Assembly: GCA_002691385.1 (NCBI GenBank)
Contig: NZHT01000001.1
Coordinates: 1 to 45,570, forward strand
Length of the DNA stretch: 45,570 nt
Origin: Flammeovirgaceae bacterium
GTDB lineage: Bacteria > Bacteroidota > Bacteroidia > Cytophagales > Cyclobacteriaceae
Direction: 5' to 3'
Below are positions 33,818 through 42,399 of this stretch, piece by piece. Numbering within the stretch: position 1 is the first letter of the stretch; each line of letters starts with the position of its first letter. Below the pieces are notes generated by a model. That model saw only the letters and a program-made list of their open reading frames with translations, was not told where the DNA came from and ran no database searches. Position numbers and translations under genes: made by a program.

Positions 33818-35143
33818 ATGACCATTGCATCAAAACTTCTTCAAGTAAAGCAATTTTTAGAGGTTGATTTATGGAAAGTTAAACTATCTGCACTCAATAG
33901 CCAAAGAAGGTTTGCATATCGAAATCTTCGCATTTTTATAATTTCGTTAGTAGAGTTTGACCGTAACAGTATCTCTGAGAAAGCTTCGAGTCTTACATAC
34001 TTTTCACTTCTTTCCATTGTACCGCTTCTTTCCATTGCTTTTGGCATTTCCAAGGGTTTTGGTTTAGAGAAGTATTTGGAAAGAGAGTTGAATCATCTTT
34101 TTTCTGGTCAGGAAGAAATTTTGGAAATGAGTTTAGAATTTACAAAAAGAATGCTTAATACCGTCAATGGAGGTGTTGTTATTGGGTTGTCCTTGGTTTT
34201 TATTTTGTATGCTGTGCTGCGACTTTTGTATAGTGTTGAATGGACTTTTAATGAGATATGGCATACTAAAAGCCGCAGTTGGCAGCGAAAAGTGAGCGAT
34301 TATTTAGCCATGGTGTTGTTGGCTCCTCTATTACTTATTTTATCTGGAAGTGTTACAGTTTATATTACTAGTGAGGTCAAGAGTTTAGCTGAGATGGAAG
34401 TTTTAGGACTGATTAGACCTTTTATTTTATTCATACTTAAGTTAATTCCCTATGGAATTATATGTCTGCTGTTGACGCTGGTATATATCATCTTGCCCAA
34501 TATCAAAGTGAAATTTATTCCTGCTGCTGTATCAGGAATATTGACAGGAATTTTATTTCAACTAACACAATTGGCATGGATCAATGGCCAATCTTACTTG
34601 TCCAATTACAGTGTCGTTTACGGGACTCTGGTGATACTTCCCCTTTTTATGATTTACCTTCAAATCAGTTGGACTTTGGTACTCTTTGGTGCAGAGTATG
34701 CCTATGCGAGACAACATGTGGATACGTGGAAATATAAGTATGAGCGTATGAAAATGAGTTCGAATCACAAAAAGAAGTTGGTTCTACTTATTTTTTATCA
34801 CATGATTGAAAATTTTAAATCAGAAGATGAAAAACCTTTAAGTGTGAGTGAAATTTCAACTTTGGTAGATGTCCCCTTTAGATTTATACGTGAAATATGT
34901 TTGGAACTGGAGCAATGCGAACTAATTAGTCAAGTACAAGATGAAGATTTTATTAGATATCAACCAGCTTTGGATATAAATCAGATCGACATGCACCTAG
35001 TTATGACTAAGTTGGATGCCAATGGTTATGAAGGGTTTAAACTTAATGAAGATCAAAAACTTGATGAGATTGAGGATCTGATGAATTCCTTGGACAATAC
35101 AATCAAAAACTCAAAGGCTAATTTGTATCTTAAGGATTTATGA
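33818..35143 (+). CDS. YihY/BrkB-family membrane protein with a C-terminal winged-helix-like extension
   Basis: 441 residues. The first 310 or so match the YihY family, with about six helices and landmarks SSLTYFSLLSIVPLLSIAFG, NEIWHTKSRSWQRKVSDYLA, YIILPNIKVKFIPAAVSGIL and YGTLVILPLFMIYLQ. The family (formerly misnamed ribonuclease BN) has no settled function. The last 120 residues are soluble and include ISTLVDVPFRFIREICLELE, then a wing-like segment, suggesting a helix-turn-helix domain facing the cytoplasm. Its 3' end overlaps the convergent DUF4442 gene by 6 bases. Confidence 0.88.
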   Translation: MTIASKLLQVKQFLEVDLWKVKLSALNSQRRFAYRNLRIFIISLVEFDRNSISEKASSLTYFSLLSIVPLLSIAFGISKGFGLEKYLERELNHLFSGQEEILEMSLEFTKRMLNTVNGGVVIGLSLVFILYAVLRLLYSVEWTFNEIWHTKSRSWQRKVSDYLAMVLLAPLLLILSGSVTVYITSEVKSLAEMEVLGLIRPFILFILKLIPYGIICLLLTLVYIILPNIKVKFIPAAVSGILTGILFQLTQLAWINGQSYLSNYSVVYGTLVILPLFMIYLQISWTLVLFGAEYAYARQHVDTWKYKYERMKMSSNHKKKLVLLIFYHMIENFKSEDEKPLSVSEISTLVDVPFRFIREICLELEQCELISQVQDEDFIRYQPALDINQIDMHLVMTKLDANGYEGFKLNEDQKLDEIEDLMNSLDNTIKNSKANLYLKDL

Positions 35144-35635
35144 TTGTCTTTGCTTAAAGGACCAAGTAAAAGTAAATTCGGATACTAAAGTCCCATCACT
35201 CATTTTACCTATTGTTTTGAGTGATAGGGTTTGGGCTTTTTTTGAAGCTACAGCTTGAGCTACCGTATCGTAAGTTTGACCTTGATGCACACAAGTGAAA
35301 AACACTTTTCCAGTCGCTTTTTTACGAAATTTTGCCTTCATATCTACTATGATAAGGGCGATGGAGGGTTGATGACCTTGAATAGCTACCATACAAGAGG
35401 CGGCGGTAGATAATTCTGCGGCCATACTTTGTACGGCAAAATAAACGGATTTGAAAGGATTCTTATTGATCCATTTAAAGGGAACACTGGTGATACAATG
35501 CTTTTCGGTTAAATCTATAATTTTCATTCCCGCCAACCAACCTATCGGTAAGTTGAAAAGTAAATAGAGTCTAAATTTGAAAGCACTACTTACTTGGCTT
35601 TTAAGTTTCTGTCCTTTTGGGTTGAGTGCAAACAT
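35138..35635 (-). CDS. DUF4442 hotdog-fold protein (possible acyl-CoA thioesterase)
   Basis: 165 residues matching the DUF4442 family of hotdog-fold proteins: LPIGWLAGMKIIDLTEKHCI, then the central helix SVYFAVQSMAAELSTAASCM, and C-terminal strands. Hotdog relatives hydrolyse acyl-CoA thioesters, but activity is not proven for this subfamily. The gene starts 3 bases after the SSS transporter stop on the same strand, so the two form an operon. Confidence 0.8.
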   Translation of the reverse strand: MFALNPKGQKLKSQVSSAFKFRLYLLFNLPIGWLAGMKIIDLTEKHCITSVPFKWINKNPFKSVYFAVQSMAAELSTAASCMVAIQGHQPSIALIIVDMKAKFRKKATGKVFFTCVHQGQTYDTVAQAVASKKAQTLSLKTIGKMSDGTLVSEFTFTWSFKQRQS

Positions 35636-35638
35636 AGT

Positions 35639-37252
35639 TTACCAAAATATGGCATAGAGAACAGCTGTGAGAATACAAATGACAAATGCAGATATATTGA
35701 ATATTGGACTTGTTGTGAATAGTCCCTTTTCTAATTTAATTCCTTTAGGATCGTCTTTGCCTTTTCCTCTCTGATAACTGATGATGATGATGAGAATCAT
35801 AGTGAATATAGCTGTTAATCCCATTTGATTCATGAAAGGTATTCCGGGAATGAGTTTAAGCACAATGGCAATAGGAATAGAAAGTATGGAACCCCATATC
35901 GCAGCTTGGTTGGTAGTTTTCTTCCAAAACAAACCCAATAAGAAGACGGCTAAAATTCCAGGGCTGACAATACCTGTATACTCTTGTATAAACTGGAAGG
36001 CTTGATCAATACCACCTAATAGGGGTGCCATGATGCAAGCAATGATCAGTGCAACGCCAGCTGCTAATCGACCTGTATTGACTAACTGACGATCAGAGGT
36101 ATTTCTATTAATGTATGGCTTATAGATGTCCATGGTAAAAATAGTAGAAGTTGAATTCAGCATAGAAGCTAAAGATGAAACGACTGCTGCCGTCAAGGCT
36201 GCAAAAGCGATACCTTTTAACCCAGTTGGTAAAAGTTGCAATAACCAAGGATAGGCTTTATCAGAAGCACCTATACTAGGTAGATTTAATTGCCCCGAAG
36301 CCCCGAGTCTAGTCATGACTTCAGGATCATTGACCATTACAAAAGCAGCAATACCCGGCAACACCACAATAAAGGGAATGATCATTTTTAAGAAGGCTGC
36401 CAAAGCTATGCCCTTCTGAGCTTCTCCAAGAGATTTAGCAGCTAATGTACGTTGTATGATGTATTGATTGAATCCCCAATAATAAATATTGGCGACCCAC
36501 ATACCACCGATGAGAACCCAAATACCAGGAAGATTCTTGTATTGATCGTTAGATCGATCTAAAATCATATGAAATTTTTCCGGAGCGGCCTCTAATACGA
36601 GATTGAATCCTACTAAAAATCCTGCTCCATTAGAGAGTACATCTAATGCGAGATAGGTAGTTGCTAATCCTCCGATCACTAAGAAAACTACTTGAATCAC
36701 GTCAGTCCATGCTACTGCCGAAAGTCCACCATATAATGAGTAGACGGCTGCAAATAGGCCCAACCCAAAAACAGCATAAATTCTAGGTATTTCCATGATC
36801 GTTTCAAAAGCCAAGGCCCCTAAATATAATACTGAACTGAGGTTGACAAATATGTAAAGAGCGATCCAAAATACTGCCAAGATCGTTTTGAGATTGGTAC
36901 TGAATCTTTTTTCAACAAATTCTGGAATTGTGTATAGGTTTTTTTTTATGAAGATGGGTAAAAAGTATTTCCCAACAATGAGTAGGGTGATGGCTGCCAT
37001 CCACTCGTAAGATGCAATTGCGAGGCCAAGAGCAAAACCTGATCCTGACATACCGATGAACTGCTCAGCAGATATATTAGCTGCAATTAGGGAGGCTCCT
37101 ATGGCCCACCAGGGTAATGCCTTACCTGCCAAAAAATAGTCTTCAGCATTTTTTTGATGTCCTTTTTTATCCCTTGAGACAAACAGTCCAATACCTACAA
37201 TTAAAAGGCAATAAGATACAAAAACGAGAAGGTCAATTGTAGAAAATTCCAT
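35639..37252 (-). CDS. Sodium:solute symporter (SSS family, SGLT-like)
   Basis: 537 residues with 13 or 14 helices. The N-terminal ADYFLAGKALPWWAIGASLI followed by AANISAEQFIGMSGSGFALG, and AVYSLYGGLSAVAWTDVIQ in the middle, are diagnostic of the SGLT branch of PF00474, as is the nearby GFNQYIIQRTLAAKSL. It couples sodium entry to uptake of a solute, often a sugar or inositol in this branch; the exact substrate is unknown. It is the first gene of a two-gene operon with the DUF4442 protein. Confidence 0.92.
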   Translation of the reverse strand: MEFSTIDLLVFVSYCLLIVGIGLFVSRDKKGHQKNAEDYFLAGKALPWWAIGASLIAANISAEQFIGMSGSGFALGLAIASYEWMAAITLLIVGKYFLPIFIKKNLYTIPEFVEKRFSTNLKTILAVFWIALYIFVNLSSVLYLGALAFETIMEIPRIYAVFGLGLFAAVYSLYGGLSAVAWTDVIQVVFLVIGGLATTYLALDVLSNGAGFLVGFNLVLEAAPEKFHMILDRSNDQYKNLPGIWVLIGGMWVANIYYWGFNQYIIQRTLAAKSLGEAQKGIALAAFLKMIIPFIVVLPGIAAFVMVNDPEVMTRLGASGQLNLPSIGASDKAYPWLLQLLPTGLKGIAFAALTAAVVSSLASMLNSTSTIFTMDIYKPYINRNTSDRQLVNTGRLAAGVALIIACIMAPLLGGIDQAFQFIQEYTGIVSPGILAVFLLGLFWKKTTNQAAIWGSILSIPIAIVLKLIPGIPFMNQMGLTAIFTMILIIIISYQRGKGKDDPKGIKLEKGLFTTSPIFNISAFVICILTAVLYAIFW

Positions 37253-37405
37253 TTTGATGTTTTAAAAGAATTGCATATTAACAAAAATAGTAGAGACGAC
37301 CAATGAAATCGAGTCTAAAGTCTATACAAAATAAAAGGTAAAAATATTTTCAAGATATTCTAACGTGCTAATTTTGCCTGAAGTATTATTATGTTAAGTC
37401 ATCTC

Positions 37406-37585
37406 TTAGTAAAATGCATTATATGGGATGAAATCGAATTTCTCTATGACATTTATTAAAAGATCATCAGTTCTTGGATGGCCAAGAAATATGTATTTAA
37501 GAGTGTCTGTTTGAGCTGTTGATGAGAGGCAGCATGGAAACAGTGAAATAACCAAAGTAATAAACGATAAAATCTTAGTTATCAT
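37406..37585 (-). pseudogene. N-terminal remnant of a secreted protein (possible metallophosphatase)
   Basis: An ATG-to-TAA frame of 59 residues with a clear signal peptide (MITKILSFITLVISLFPCCL, cut near STA), followed by QTDTLKYIFLGHPRTDDLLI and EKFDFIPYNAFY. The mature part looks like the first strand and helix of a secreted Bacteroidota phosphoesterase, in which LGGD would follow about here. Instead it stops, and I find no continuation in other frames of the next 150 bases. It is best read as a truncated gene, though a real 59-residue exported peptide is possible. The flanking 150-170 bases on either side hold nothing recognisable. Confidence 0.4.
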
Positions 37586-37756
37586 TATTTATATAGGCCT
37601 AATAATTAAGTGATCTTATTAATTAAGAGCGCTAAGCGATTCTATTATGTTGATGATATCAAGTATTCCTTTACGGCTTCAATAGTTTTTCAATAAAGAT
37701 ATTTTAAATTTTTGAAAAATTAATAATTTAATAAATTAGTAAACCTTAGAAAAGCG

Positions 37757-38134
37757 TTAAAATGGCAAATCGTCATCTTCAGAGAAACTTTCTCCTATGG
37801 CTTCTGTAGGAGGATTGGAATCTGTTATAGCTGATTCTGAATAATTGACATCAGAACTTACTGCTGAGAGCCTCCAAGCTTGGAGGGTATTGAAATACTT
37901 GTCATTCCCTGAAGGATCTGTCCATTTTCTTCCTTTTAAATTGAATTCTACTTTTAGGGTATCTCCCAAATTAAATTCTTCCAAGAGATCACATTTATCT
38001 TGTATCAAATCGAATTTCAGTAGTTCAGGATATTGTGGATTTTCCACATATTCAACAACAAATTCGCGTTTACGAAACGAATCATTGATTTTTGTTGTTT
38101 CATATTTTTCTATCAATTTACCTTGAAGTTCCAT
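37757..38134 (-). CDS. DUF3127 protein with an SSB-like acidic C-terminal tail
   Basis: 125 residues. The first 85 match DUF3127, a Bacteroidota family predicted to be an OB-fold-like beta barrel (MELQGKLIEKYETTKINDSF, then KREFVVEYVE and TLQAWRL). A Ser/Pro/Asn-rich linker follows, and the protein ends EDDDLPF. This tip is the same design as the C-terminus of single-stranded DNA-binding protein (DDDIPF in E. coli), which recruits repair and replication proteins. Its role is unknown; the tail suggests work at DNA. It is monocistronic and divergent from the small membrane protein at 38188. Confidence 0.85.
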   Translation of the reverse strand: MELQGKLIEKYETTKINDSFRKREFVVEYVENPQYPELLKFDLIQDKCDLLEEFNLGDTLKVEFNLKGRKWTDPSGNDKYFNTLQAWRLSAVSSDVNYSESAITDSNPPTEAIGESFSEDDDLPF

Positions 38135-38187
38135 TTTTTTTTATTTAAAATTATTTAAAGTTCAAATTTGTAATTAGTTTTTTGATA

Positions 38188-38343
38188 ATGAAAAGATCTA
38201 AACAAATATTTTTTATAGTGGCGGGAATATTTTTGCTTTTGATGGTGTTAATAGGTTACGACATATCTCAACGTACAACTCCGCCTTGGGCTAAAAAGAA
38301 TTTAAAACATGACAATAAAAACATCAAAATCAAGCGGCAATAA
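38188..38343 (+). CDS. Small one-helix membrane protein (51 residues)
   Basis: ATG-to-TAA frame of 51 residues: a short basic N-terminus (MKRSKQ), one membrane helix (IFFIVAGIFLLLMVLIG), then YDISQRTTPPWAKKNLKHD and a basic tail. The helix followed by a (Y)D-S-RTT-P motif recurs in tiny Bacteroidota membrane proteins, as I recall. It overlaps the DUF2452 gene by 35 bases in another frame, so the two are probably co-translated. Function unknown. Confidence 0.65.
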   Translation: MKRSKQIFFIVAGIFLLLMVLIGYDISQRTTPPWAKKNLKHDNKNIKIKRQ

Positions 38344-38776
38344 GATAGATTTAACGACTATAGATCTTGAAAAAGGGCGTGATATGATCACCAATTTTCC
38401 AGGTCTGATCCAATTTGCCCATAGTGTTGGAAGCGCTTTGATTAAGCCAGAAGATAAAGGAAGAATTAAAGGAAATGCAGTAGCGGCTATGCACGATCAA
38501 ACGGATCGACAGTTCCATCAAATTTATGATCAAATGCAAACTTTGATTAATCAAGCTAATTTGTTGAAAGAGCGAGTTACAATTTCTGAACGTATCTACC
38601 AAGCAGATATTGGATTTACACCTGTGATAAACAAAATTTACTATTTGTACAAACGAAAAAATGAAGGTGATGTATTGTCTATGGTAGGGCCGAAAGATTG
38701 GGGTAAAAAAATGCCTTTTGAAGATTATATTGCAGAAGTTAGATTGATGTCAGATCATACTTGGGAGGTCATTTAG
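38309..38776 (+). CDS. DUF2452 protein
   Basis: 155 residues. Landmarks of DUF2452 are NFPGLIQFAHSVGSALIKPE near the N-terminus, a helix QIYDQMQTLINQANLLKERV, then FTPVINKIYYLYKR and a C-terminal KKMPFEDYIAEVRLMSDHTW. It appears cytoplasmic and without catalytic motifs; the function of the family is unknown. The start lies inside the upstream small gene; the ATG at 38309 is the first in frame. Confidence 0.82.
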   Translation: MTIKTSKSSGNKIDLTTIDLEKGRDMITNFPGLIQFAHSVGSALIKPEDKGRIKGNAVAAMHDQTDRQFHQIYDQMQTLINQANLLKERVTISERIYQADIGFTPVINKIYYLYKRKNEGDVLSMVGPKDWGKKMPFEDYIAEVRLMSDHTWEVI

Positions 38777-38953
38777 TACAGTTTATTTTTGAATAAGCAC
38801 CGATAGGTGAAAACCCATTTTTTTTGAATTTTCGTTATTTTGGATAAGAAACTGGTTGCTTTCACGGTCCGGTATTCAAAAAATTAGAAATAGCTTAAGT
38901 CTAAAGTCTATTAAAGTTATTTAAATCCTGAAGAGCTCATTAACATTAGGATG

Positions 38954-39631
38954 CTAATTAAATTTTTCATTCACCAGCAAATTGTCTGCTACTTTCTTTG
39001 AAATCGAGTATTGTTTGTCTTTAATTTTTATCTTGATAGACCTGTCATAAGCTATTTTGTCAATGAGACCTATTTCTGTTTTGATGGAGATGCCTAAATC
39101 TTCAAGATAGTTGAGAAAATCTTTCGAGGTATCGCTCACTGCGAGAACAATACAATTTTTCCCTATATCGACGGCGGACAAGTTTTTAGTTATTCTTTGC
39201 GGTATTTTACCATGCTTGTCGGGAATTGGATCACCATGAGGGTCAAAGTTAGGATAGCCTAATAATTTATCAATTTTCCCCACTAATTTTTCAGATTTTA
39301 TGTGCTCTAATTGCTCAGCAACTTCATGAATCTCTATCCAGTCAAAGTCTAATTTTGTAAACAAAAAGGTTTCCCATAAACGATGTTTGCGAACAATTTT
39401 TAAACCATTTTGTTCACCTGAAGGGGTTAAAGTAATCTTTTTATATTTTTCATGATTGATTAAATTTTTTTCTTTAAGTCTTTTTAGCATTTCGTTAACA
39501 GTAGAAGATTTGAGTTTTAAATATGAAGCTAATTCATTTGTGCCTACATCTTTTTTTTCTTCAACACCGGGAGCAAGAAAAGAAAGATAAATCAGTGCTT
39601 TTAAATAATTTTCTTCTGTTAACGAGATCAT
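38954..39631 (-). CDS. Metal-dependent regulator, DtxR/MntR family
   Basis: 225 residues: an N-terminal winged helix (LTEENYLKALIYLSFLAPGV, then ELASYLKLKSSTVNEMLKRL), a dimerisation and metal domain with HEVAEQLEH, and a C-terminal SH3/FeoA-like domain. At the N-terminal metal position (Asp8 in B. subtilis MntR, Met10 in DtxR) the aligned residue appears to be Asn, so manganese versus iron cannot be decided. It is divergent from the TonB receptor gene with a palindrome between them, and probably represses that receptor and itself when metal is plentiful. Confidence 0.9.
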   Translation of the reverse strand: MISLTEENYLKALIYLSFLAPGVEEKKDVGTNELASYLKLKSSTVNEMLKRLKEKNLINHEKYKKITLTPSGEQNGLKIVRKHRLWETFLFTKLDFDWIEIHEVAEQLEHIKSEKLVGKIDKLLGYPNFDPHGDPIPDKHGKIPQRITKNLSAVDIGKNCIVLAVSDTSKDFLNYLEDLGISIKTEIGLIDKIAYDRSIKIKIKDKQYSISKKVADNLLVNEKFN

Positions 39632-39635
39632 TCAG

Positions 39636-39643
39636 CAAATTTA
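39636..39643 (-). promoter_or_regulatory. Possible -7 box of the DtxR/MntR gene
   Basis: On the minus strand the bases read TAAATTTG, an exact TAnnTTTG match, only 4 bases before the regulator's ATG. If used, transcription would begin at or next to the start codon, giving a leaderless mRNA. It may be a chance match. Confidence 0.25.
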
Positions 39644-39663
39644 TAAAAATAAGATGAAATTAT

Positions 39664-39683
39664 TAGTTAGGTAATACTAACTA
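39664..39683. promoter_or_regulatory. DtxR/MntR-type operator between regulator and TonB receptor
   Basis: TAGTTAG, six bases (GTAATA), CTAACTA: a perfect 7-bp inverted repeat 20 bases long. It resembles the DtxR/IdeR box (TTAGGTTAG with its mirror CTAACCTAA). It fills the space directly upstream of the TonB receptor's -7 box, so a bound dimer would block polymerase. It is also within 33 bases of the regulator's own start, allowing autoregulation. Confidence 0.7.
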
Positions 39684-39686
39684 TTA

Positions 39687-39694
39687 TAGTTTTG
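39687..39694 (+). promoter_or_regulatory. -7 box of the TonB receptor gene
   Basis: TAGTTTTG matches TAnnTTTG. It ends 18 bases before the receptor ATG, predicting a start near 39700. A weak -33 element, TTAG at 39663-39666, lies 20 bases upstream, inside the operator. Confidence 0.5.
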
Positions 39695-39712
39695 TAAAGC
39701 TAAATTTCACTA

Positions 39713-41995
39713 ATGAATTTAATTTTAATTAACGTACTTTTTTGCTTTTTGTTAATGAGGTTAGATGTGTGTGCTCAAACAGCATCTCTCCAAGGGAAGA
39801 TTACTTTCAATAATAGCCCTGAACCCTTCGTAAATGTATTTATAAATAACTTTTCTATCGGGGCAAGTAGCAATATAGAGGGTAACTATTTTATAGATGA
39901 CATACCTTCAGGAACTAGTACTGTAGAGGTTTCGGCAATAGGTTTCATATCTCAAAAACACGAATTAACATTTGAAGAAGGAGTGTCCATAAATTTTGAT
40001 TTTACTTTGGAAGTAGCTGATGATCGTCTAAACGAAATTGTTATTTCCGGAACATTGATGCCTGTAATTAAGCTTGAAAGTCCGGTGGCCATAGAGGTTT
40101 ACAATAAACAATTTTTCAAGAAAAATCCTAATCCTTCAATTTTTGAATCTTTACAAAATATAAACGGGATTCGTCCACAGCTTAATTGTAATGTTTGTAA
40201 TACTGGAGATATTCATATAAATGGTTTGGAGGGTCCATACACCTTCGTGCTTATAGACGGTATGCCCATTGTTAGTGGCCTCTCCACGGTTTATGGTCTG
40301 ACAGGTATTCCCCAATCTTTGGTAGAGAGGGTAGAGATACTAAAAGGTCCTGCATCGACGTTATACGGTTCAGAGGCAGTGGGAGGGATTATAAACATCA
40401 TAACTAAACAGCCAATAAATGCCTTACGTTTTTCTTTGGACAGCTTTGGTAGCTCGTGGGGTGAATTGAACAGTGATATCGGTTTGCGTTATAATCTTAG
40501 CTCAAAAGTACGAGGTTTATTGGGGATCAATCACTTTGTCTATCAAAATCCTATTGATAATAATGGCGATGGATTTACTGATTTAACACTACAAAATAGA
40601 ATTTCATTGTTCAATAAGATAGATTTTCTTCGTGATGGTAAACCTATTTTCAACATGGCCGCCCGTTATATCTATGAAGAAAGATGGGGTGGAGAGATGA
40701 ATTGGAAACCATCTTATAGGGGGAGTGATTTGATATATGCTGAAAGCATTTACACTAAGAGATGGGAGACTTTTGGTACTTATAAATTACCTATAGACTC
40801 AGATGTGAAGTTTCAGTTTAGTGGAAACGGTCATATACAAAATTCCTACTACGGAGTTACCCCTTACAAGGCAGATCAATATATTGGTTTTGGACAATTA
40901 ACATGGAATACTCTCATTGGAAATAAGCATTCTATTCTCTTTGGTGGAGCCTACCGGTATACCTTTTATGATGATAATACGTTTGCTACATTATCTGAAG
41001 ATGGGTTTAACAACAATCCATCGAATTTACATCTGCCAGGCATCTTTTTACAAGATGAGATAAATTTAAATGAATGGCATAAATTATTATTGGGGATCCG
41101 CTATGATTATAATAGCATACACGGGAACGTTTTTTCTCCACGGGCTAACTATAAATGGAGTTCGGAGGAAAAAAATGAAAGCATCCGAATTAGTTTAGGT
41201 AACGGATTTCGTGTAGCCAATGTATTTACAGAAGATCACGCAGCCTTAACTGGTGCAAGATCTGTAGAATTTAATGATGATTTAAAACCGGAAACTTCTT
41301 GGAATATTAATCTAAATTATGTTAAGAATATCATTTTTAAGGAGTCAATTCTTACATTAGATGGAAACTTGTTTTACAACTATTTCGCTAATCGTATTCT
41401 TCCAGATTATGAGTCAAATCCAAACAAAATAATTTATTCAAATTTGGATGGTAAATCTGTTTCGAAAGGAATTTCACTTAATATGGATTTTATGTTACAA
41501 AACGGGTTAAGTCTGCTAGCAGGAGCTACTTTTATGGACGTTTCGGTTACTGAGAAACAGATAGAGACGAAACAATTATTGACAGAACGATTCAGCGGCG
41601 TTTGGAGTATTACTTATCAAGTTAAATCTCTAGGATTGACCATAGACTATACAGGAAATGTTTATGGACCTATGCGATTACCTTTACTAGGACCATTGGA
41701 TCCAAGAGATGAGTATTCGCAGTGTTTTAGCATACAAAACCTACAGGTAACCAAGAAAATTCAAAATACCATGGAATTATATTTGGGAGTCAAAAATTTA
41801 TTAAACTTTACACCTCCATCAAACAGTATTGCTCGTGCTTTTGATCCTTTTGATAAGGAAGTGCAATTTGACAATGAGGGACAAGTGATTCCTTCAATTA
41901 ACAATCCCAATGGGCTTACGTTTGATCCTAGCTATGTTTTCACATCGAATCAAGGGATACGTCTATTTTTAGGTTTAAATTTTGTTATTTACTGA
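39713..41995 (+). CDS. TonB-dependent outer-membrane receptor (metal-regulated)
   Basis: 760 residues: signal peptide (to about VCAQ), a carboxypeptidase-regulatory-like domain (LQGKITFNNSPEPFVNVFIN), a plug domain with HINGLEGPYTFVLIDGMPIV, then VERVEILKGPASTLYGSEAV, and a 22-strand barrel. The plug contains the tight cysteine pair LNCNVCNTGDI, a local CxxC near residue 160. It imports a ligand across the outer membrane using TonB energy. Control by a DtxR-type regulator points to a metal chelate such as a siderophore, haem or a manganese complex; this is inferred. No transport partner gene follows. Confidence 0.92.
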   Translation: MNLILINVLFCFLLMRLDVCAQTASLQGKITFNNSPEPFVNVFINNFSIGASSNIEGNYFIDDIPSGTSTVEVSAIGFISQKHELTFEEGVSINFDFTLEVADDRLNEIVISGTLMPVIKLESPVAIEVYNKQFFKKNPNPSIFESLQNINGIRPQLNCNVCNTGDIHINGLEGPYTFVLIDGMPIVSGLSTVYGLTGIPQSLVERVEILKGPASTLYGSEAVGGIINIITKQPINALRFSLDSFGSSWGELNSDIGLRYNLSSKVRGLLGINHFVYQNPIDNNGDGFTDLTLQNRISLFNKIDFLRDGKPIFNMAARYIYEERWGGEMNWKPSYRGSDLIYAESIYTKRWETFGTYKLPIDSDVKFQFSGNGHIQNSYYGVTPYKADQYIGFGQLTWNTLIGNKHSILFGGAYRYTFYDDNTFATLSEDGFNNNPSNLHLPGIFLQDEINLNEWHKLLLGIRYDYNSIHGNVFSPRANYKWSSEEKNESIRISLGNGFRVANVFTEDHAALTGARSVEFNDDLKPETSWNINLNYVKNIIFKESILTLDGNLFYNYFANRILPDYESNPNKIIYSNLDGKSVSKGISLNMDFMLQNGLSLLAGATFMDVSVTEKQIETKQLLTERFSGVWSITYQVKSLGLTIDYTGNVYGPMRLPLLGPLDPRDEYSQCFSIQNLQVTKKIQNTMELYLGVKNLLNFTPPSNSIARAFDPFDKEVQFDNEGQVIPSINNPNGLTFDPSYVFTSNQGIRLFLGLNFVIY

Positions 41996-42399
41996 TTTTG
42001 CTCTTTTTAACGTTAAATGCTAGTTAGAATTAATATCTCGACTTTTTTTTAGAAAACTATATCTCTAGTTTGAATCAATTTTTTCCATGTAGATCGAAAA
42101 TAAAATAGAGCATTTAATTTAATTGTTGAGAACTATAATCAAATGTTTTAATTAATTAAACTGCATAATTTCACTGCTTGATATGGTTAGGGAATTATTT
42201 CTGCAAAAAATCAGTTTTCGAATTGATTATAGATTTTTTACGGACGTATTTTCTTTCGAAAATAAAAATGTTTTTATAGCTTACCAGCGTTTAGCAAGTA
42301 TCAAATTATTTAGATACAGGATTAAATTAAAGTTATCGCTAATTGATTAACAAAAAGAGTAAAAGTATTAAAAATTATGAATTTAATGTTAGAAGCCTG
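41996..42399. other. AT-rich intergenic region before pntA
   Basis: About 400 bases without a gene that I can support. It contains the perfect 14-mer palindrome TTTAATTAATTAAA at 42147-42160 and a small hairpin (ATTTTC/GAAAAT) near 42250-42265. No clear TAnnTTTG box was found, although the pntA promoter should lie here. Confidence 0.5.

Noticed and set aside
42147-42160. AT palindrome TTTAATTAATTAAA as an origin or operator
   Set aside because: Simple AT palindromes are expected by chance in such AT-rich spacers, and no DnaA boxes or related gene lie nearby.
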